Positions 5,762 through 6,423 of a stretch of 6,423 nucleotides of DNA are shown piece by piece. Both the position numbers and the translations under genes were made by a program. Source of the DNA: Verrucomicrobiales bacterium (GTDB lineage Bacteria; Verrucomicrobiota; Verrucomicrobiia; Verrucomicrobiales; DEV007); contig JACETS010000150.1 of assembly GCA_013911195.1 (NCBI GenBank), forward strand, positions 1-6,423, read 5' to 3'. Each line of letters opens with the position of its first letter. Within the stretch, counting starts at the first letter, position 1. The notes beneath the pieces are model-generated. The model ran no database searches. It had not been told where the DNA came from and was given only the letters and a program-made list of their open reading frames with translations.

Positions 5762-6423
5762 TTAAACTCTTCTCGCCTTCTTAGGACGGCAACCATTATG
5801 AGGAATAGGTGTAACATCAGATATTGACTTAACATCTATGCCAATACCCTGAACCGCTCTAACAGCTGATTCACGTCCAGAACCTGGCCCCTTAACTTTA
5901 ACATCAGCTTCTTTAAGGCCATGTCCCATCGCCTGTCTGCAAGCGTCTTGTGATACAACTTGCGCAGCATACGCCGTGCTTTTTCTAGAGCCTCTGAATC
6001 CCATTTTGCCTGATGTAGACCAACCTATGACATTCCCTCTTTTATCGGTAATTGTGACAATAGTATTGTTAAAAGTTGCCAATACATGAACTATCCCTGA
6101 GTTGACATTTTTACTGCCTTTGGATTTAACAACCTTTAGTTTGGCATCTGCGTCAGGGCCATCTAACTCGAGCAATACATCTGCAGCAGTTTTCTTTTTA
6201 TCTTTATCGGAATCTTTTGATTCCTCGGCTTTGGGTGCTTCCTCTTCAGCTTTAGGTGTTTCATCCGTAGCTGGAGCTTCCTCTTCAGCTTTAGGTGTTT
6301 CCTCCGTAGCTGGAGCTTCCTCTTCAGCTTTAGGTGTTTCCTCCGTAGCTGGAGTTTCCTCTTCAGCTTTAGGTGTTTCCTCCGTAGCTGGAGTTTCCTC
6401 TTCAGCTTTAGGTGTTTCCTCTT
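5762..6423 (-). CDS. rpsK: 30S ribosomal protein S11 with long acidic repeat-bearing N-terminal extension (5' end beyond window)
   Basis: S11 forms part of the 30S platform near the 16S rRNA 3' end and the mRNA exit region. The core is unmistakable: SGIVHVLATFNNTIVTITD, GKMGFRGSRKSTAYAAQ, KGPGSGRESAVRAVQ and the C-terminal DVTPIPHNGCRPKKARRV, including the N-G pair known as an isoaspartate site in E. coli S11. E. coli S11 has 129 residues; here 219 codons are visible and the frame is still open at the window edge. The additional 90 or more residues comprise a 13-residue acidic repeat, then a lysine/aspartate-rich linker (ESKDSDKDKKKTAADV) and LELDGPDADAKLK before the S11 core. No in-frame ATG occurs in the visible extension. 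The only late start is TTG at 6173-6175 without a ribosome site, and it too would leave about 10 additional residues. The continuous frame and 13-codon period argue that the extension is translated. The gene is co-directional with rpsD, 26 nt upstream of it; rpsM is expected further upstream. Confidence 0.95.
   Translation of the reverse strand, partial: EETPKAEEETPATEETPKAEEETPATEETPKAEEEAPATEETPKAEEEAPATDETPKAEEEAPKAEESKDSDKDKKKTAADVLLELDGPDADAKLKVVKSKGSKNVNSGIVHVLATFNNTIVTITDKRGNVIGWSTSGKMGFRGSRKSTAYAAQVVSQDACRQAMGHGLKEADVKVKGPGSGRESAVRAVQGIGIDVKSISDVTPIPHNGCRPKKARRV
6245..6423 (-). repeat. 39-bp in-frame tandem repeat within rpsK (about 4.6 copies, continuing past edge)
   Basis: Four full 39-bp units (6245-6283, 6284-6322, 6323-6361, 6362-6400) and a 23-nt partial unit (6401-6423) follow each other without spacers. 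Each encodes the 13-residue unit ETPKAEEE(A/T)PAT(E/D), net strongly acidic. The third and fourth units are identical, as is the visible part of the fifth. The second differs from them by one base and the first by two, and a shorter degenerate relative lies at about 6221-6244. This gradient suggests expansion from the edge-side end by slippage or unequal recombination. The total copy number is unknown because the array leaves the window. Confidence 0.97.

Noticed and set aside
5762..6175. S11 as a 137-residue protein starting at TTG 6173-6175
   Set aside because: The frame stays open and in register with a 13-codon repeat for at least 82 more codons, the TTG has no ribosome site, and no stop separates the extension from S11. 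Internal initiation is possible but less likely.
6245..6423. CRISPR array
   Set aside because: The 39-bp units abut directly with no unique spacers and encode a repeating peptide in frame with rpsK, so they are a coding tandem repeat.

Overview
The window is AT-rich, gene-dense bacterial chromosome with vertically inherited housekeeping genes. The S4 and S11 sequences look closest to those of the Planctomycetota-Verrucomicrobiota-Chlamydiota group, most likely an AT-rich, possibly marine, Verrucomicrobiota (Opitutae-like) lineage. That is a judgement from remembered family sequences, not from a search.

Layout, left to right. (1) Positions 1-954, minus strand: the N-terminal 318 residues of a UvrD/PcrA/Rep-type DNA helicase, which continues past the left edge. 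(2) A 113-bp divergent spacer. (3) 1068-2168, plus strand: an M29-family metallo-aminopeptidase. (4) 2255-2331, plus strand: an initiator tRNA-fMet with an encoded CCA and several non-canonical positions. (5) 2346-5019, minus strand: two overlapping PLP-enzyme genes of sulfur amino-acid metabolism. The upstream one is a canonical MetB/MetC/CGL-type enzyme. The downstream one is a longer protein resembling fungal (STR2-type) cystathionine gamma-synthase and starts with TTG. (6) 5056-5096: a hairpin terminator closing the ribosomal-protein operon. (7) 5118-6423, minus strand: rpsD (S4) preceded by rpsK (S11), which runs off the right edge.

The most unusual element is at the right edge. The S11 reading frame continues upstream of the normal S11 start without a stop into an acidic extension of at least about 90 residues. 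Much of it is a perfect or near-perfect 39-bp (13-codon) tandem repeat encoding E-T-P-K-A-E-E-E-(A/T)-P-A-T-(E/D). The copies nearest the window edge are identical and those nearer the S11 core are diverged.

Functionally, the two PLP enzymes probably form a transsulfuration module, with one making cystathionine and the other cleaving it. The S11-S4 pair belongs to the conserved rpsM-rpsK-rpsD-rpoA cluster, but here the cluster stops after rpsD and rpoA does not follow. Translation signals are weak throughout: only the helicase has an obvious Shine-Dalgarno sequence, and two genes use GTG or TTG starts.
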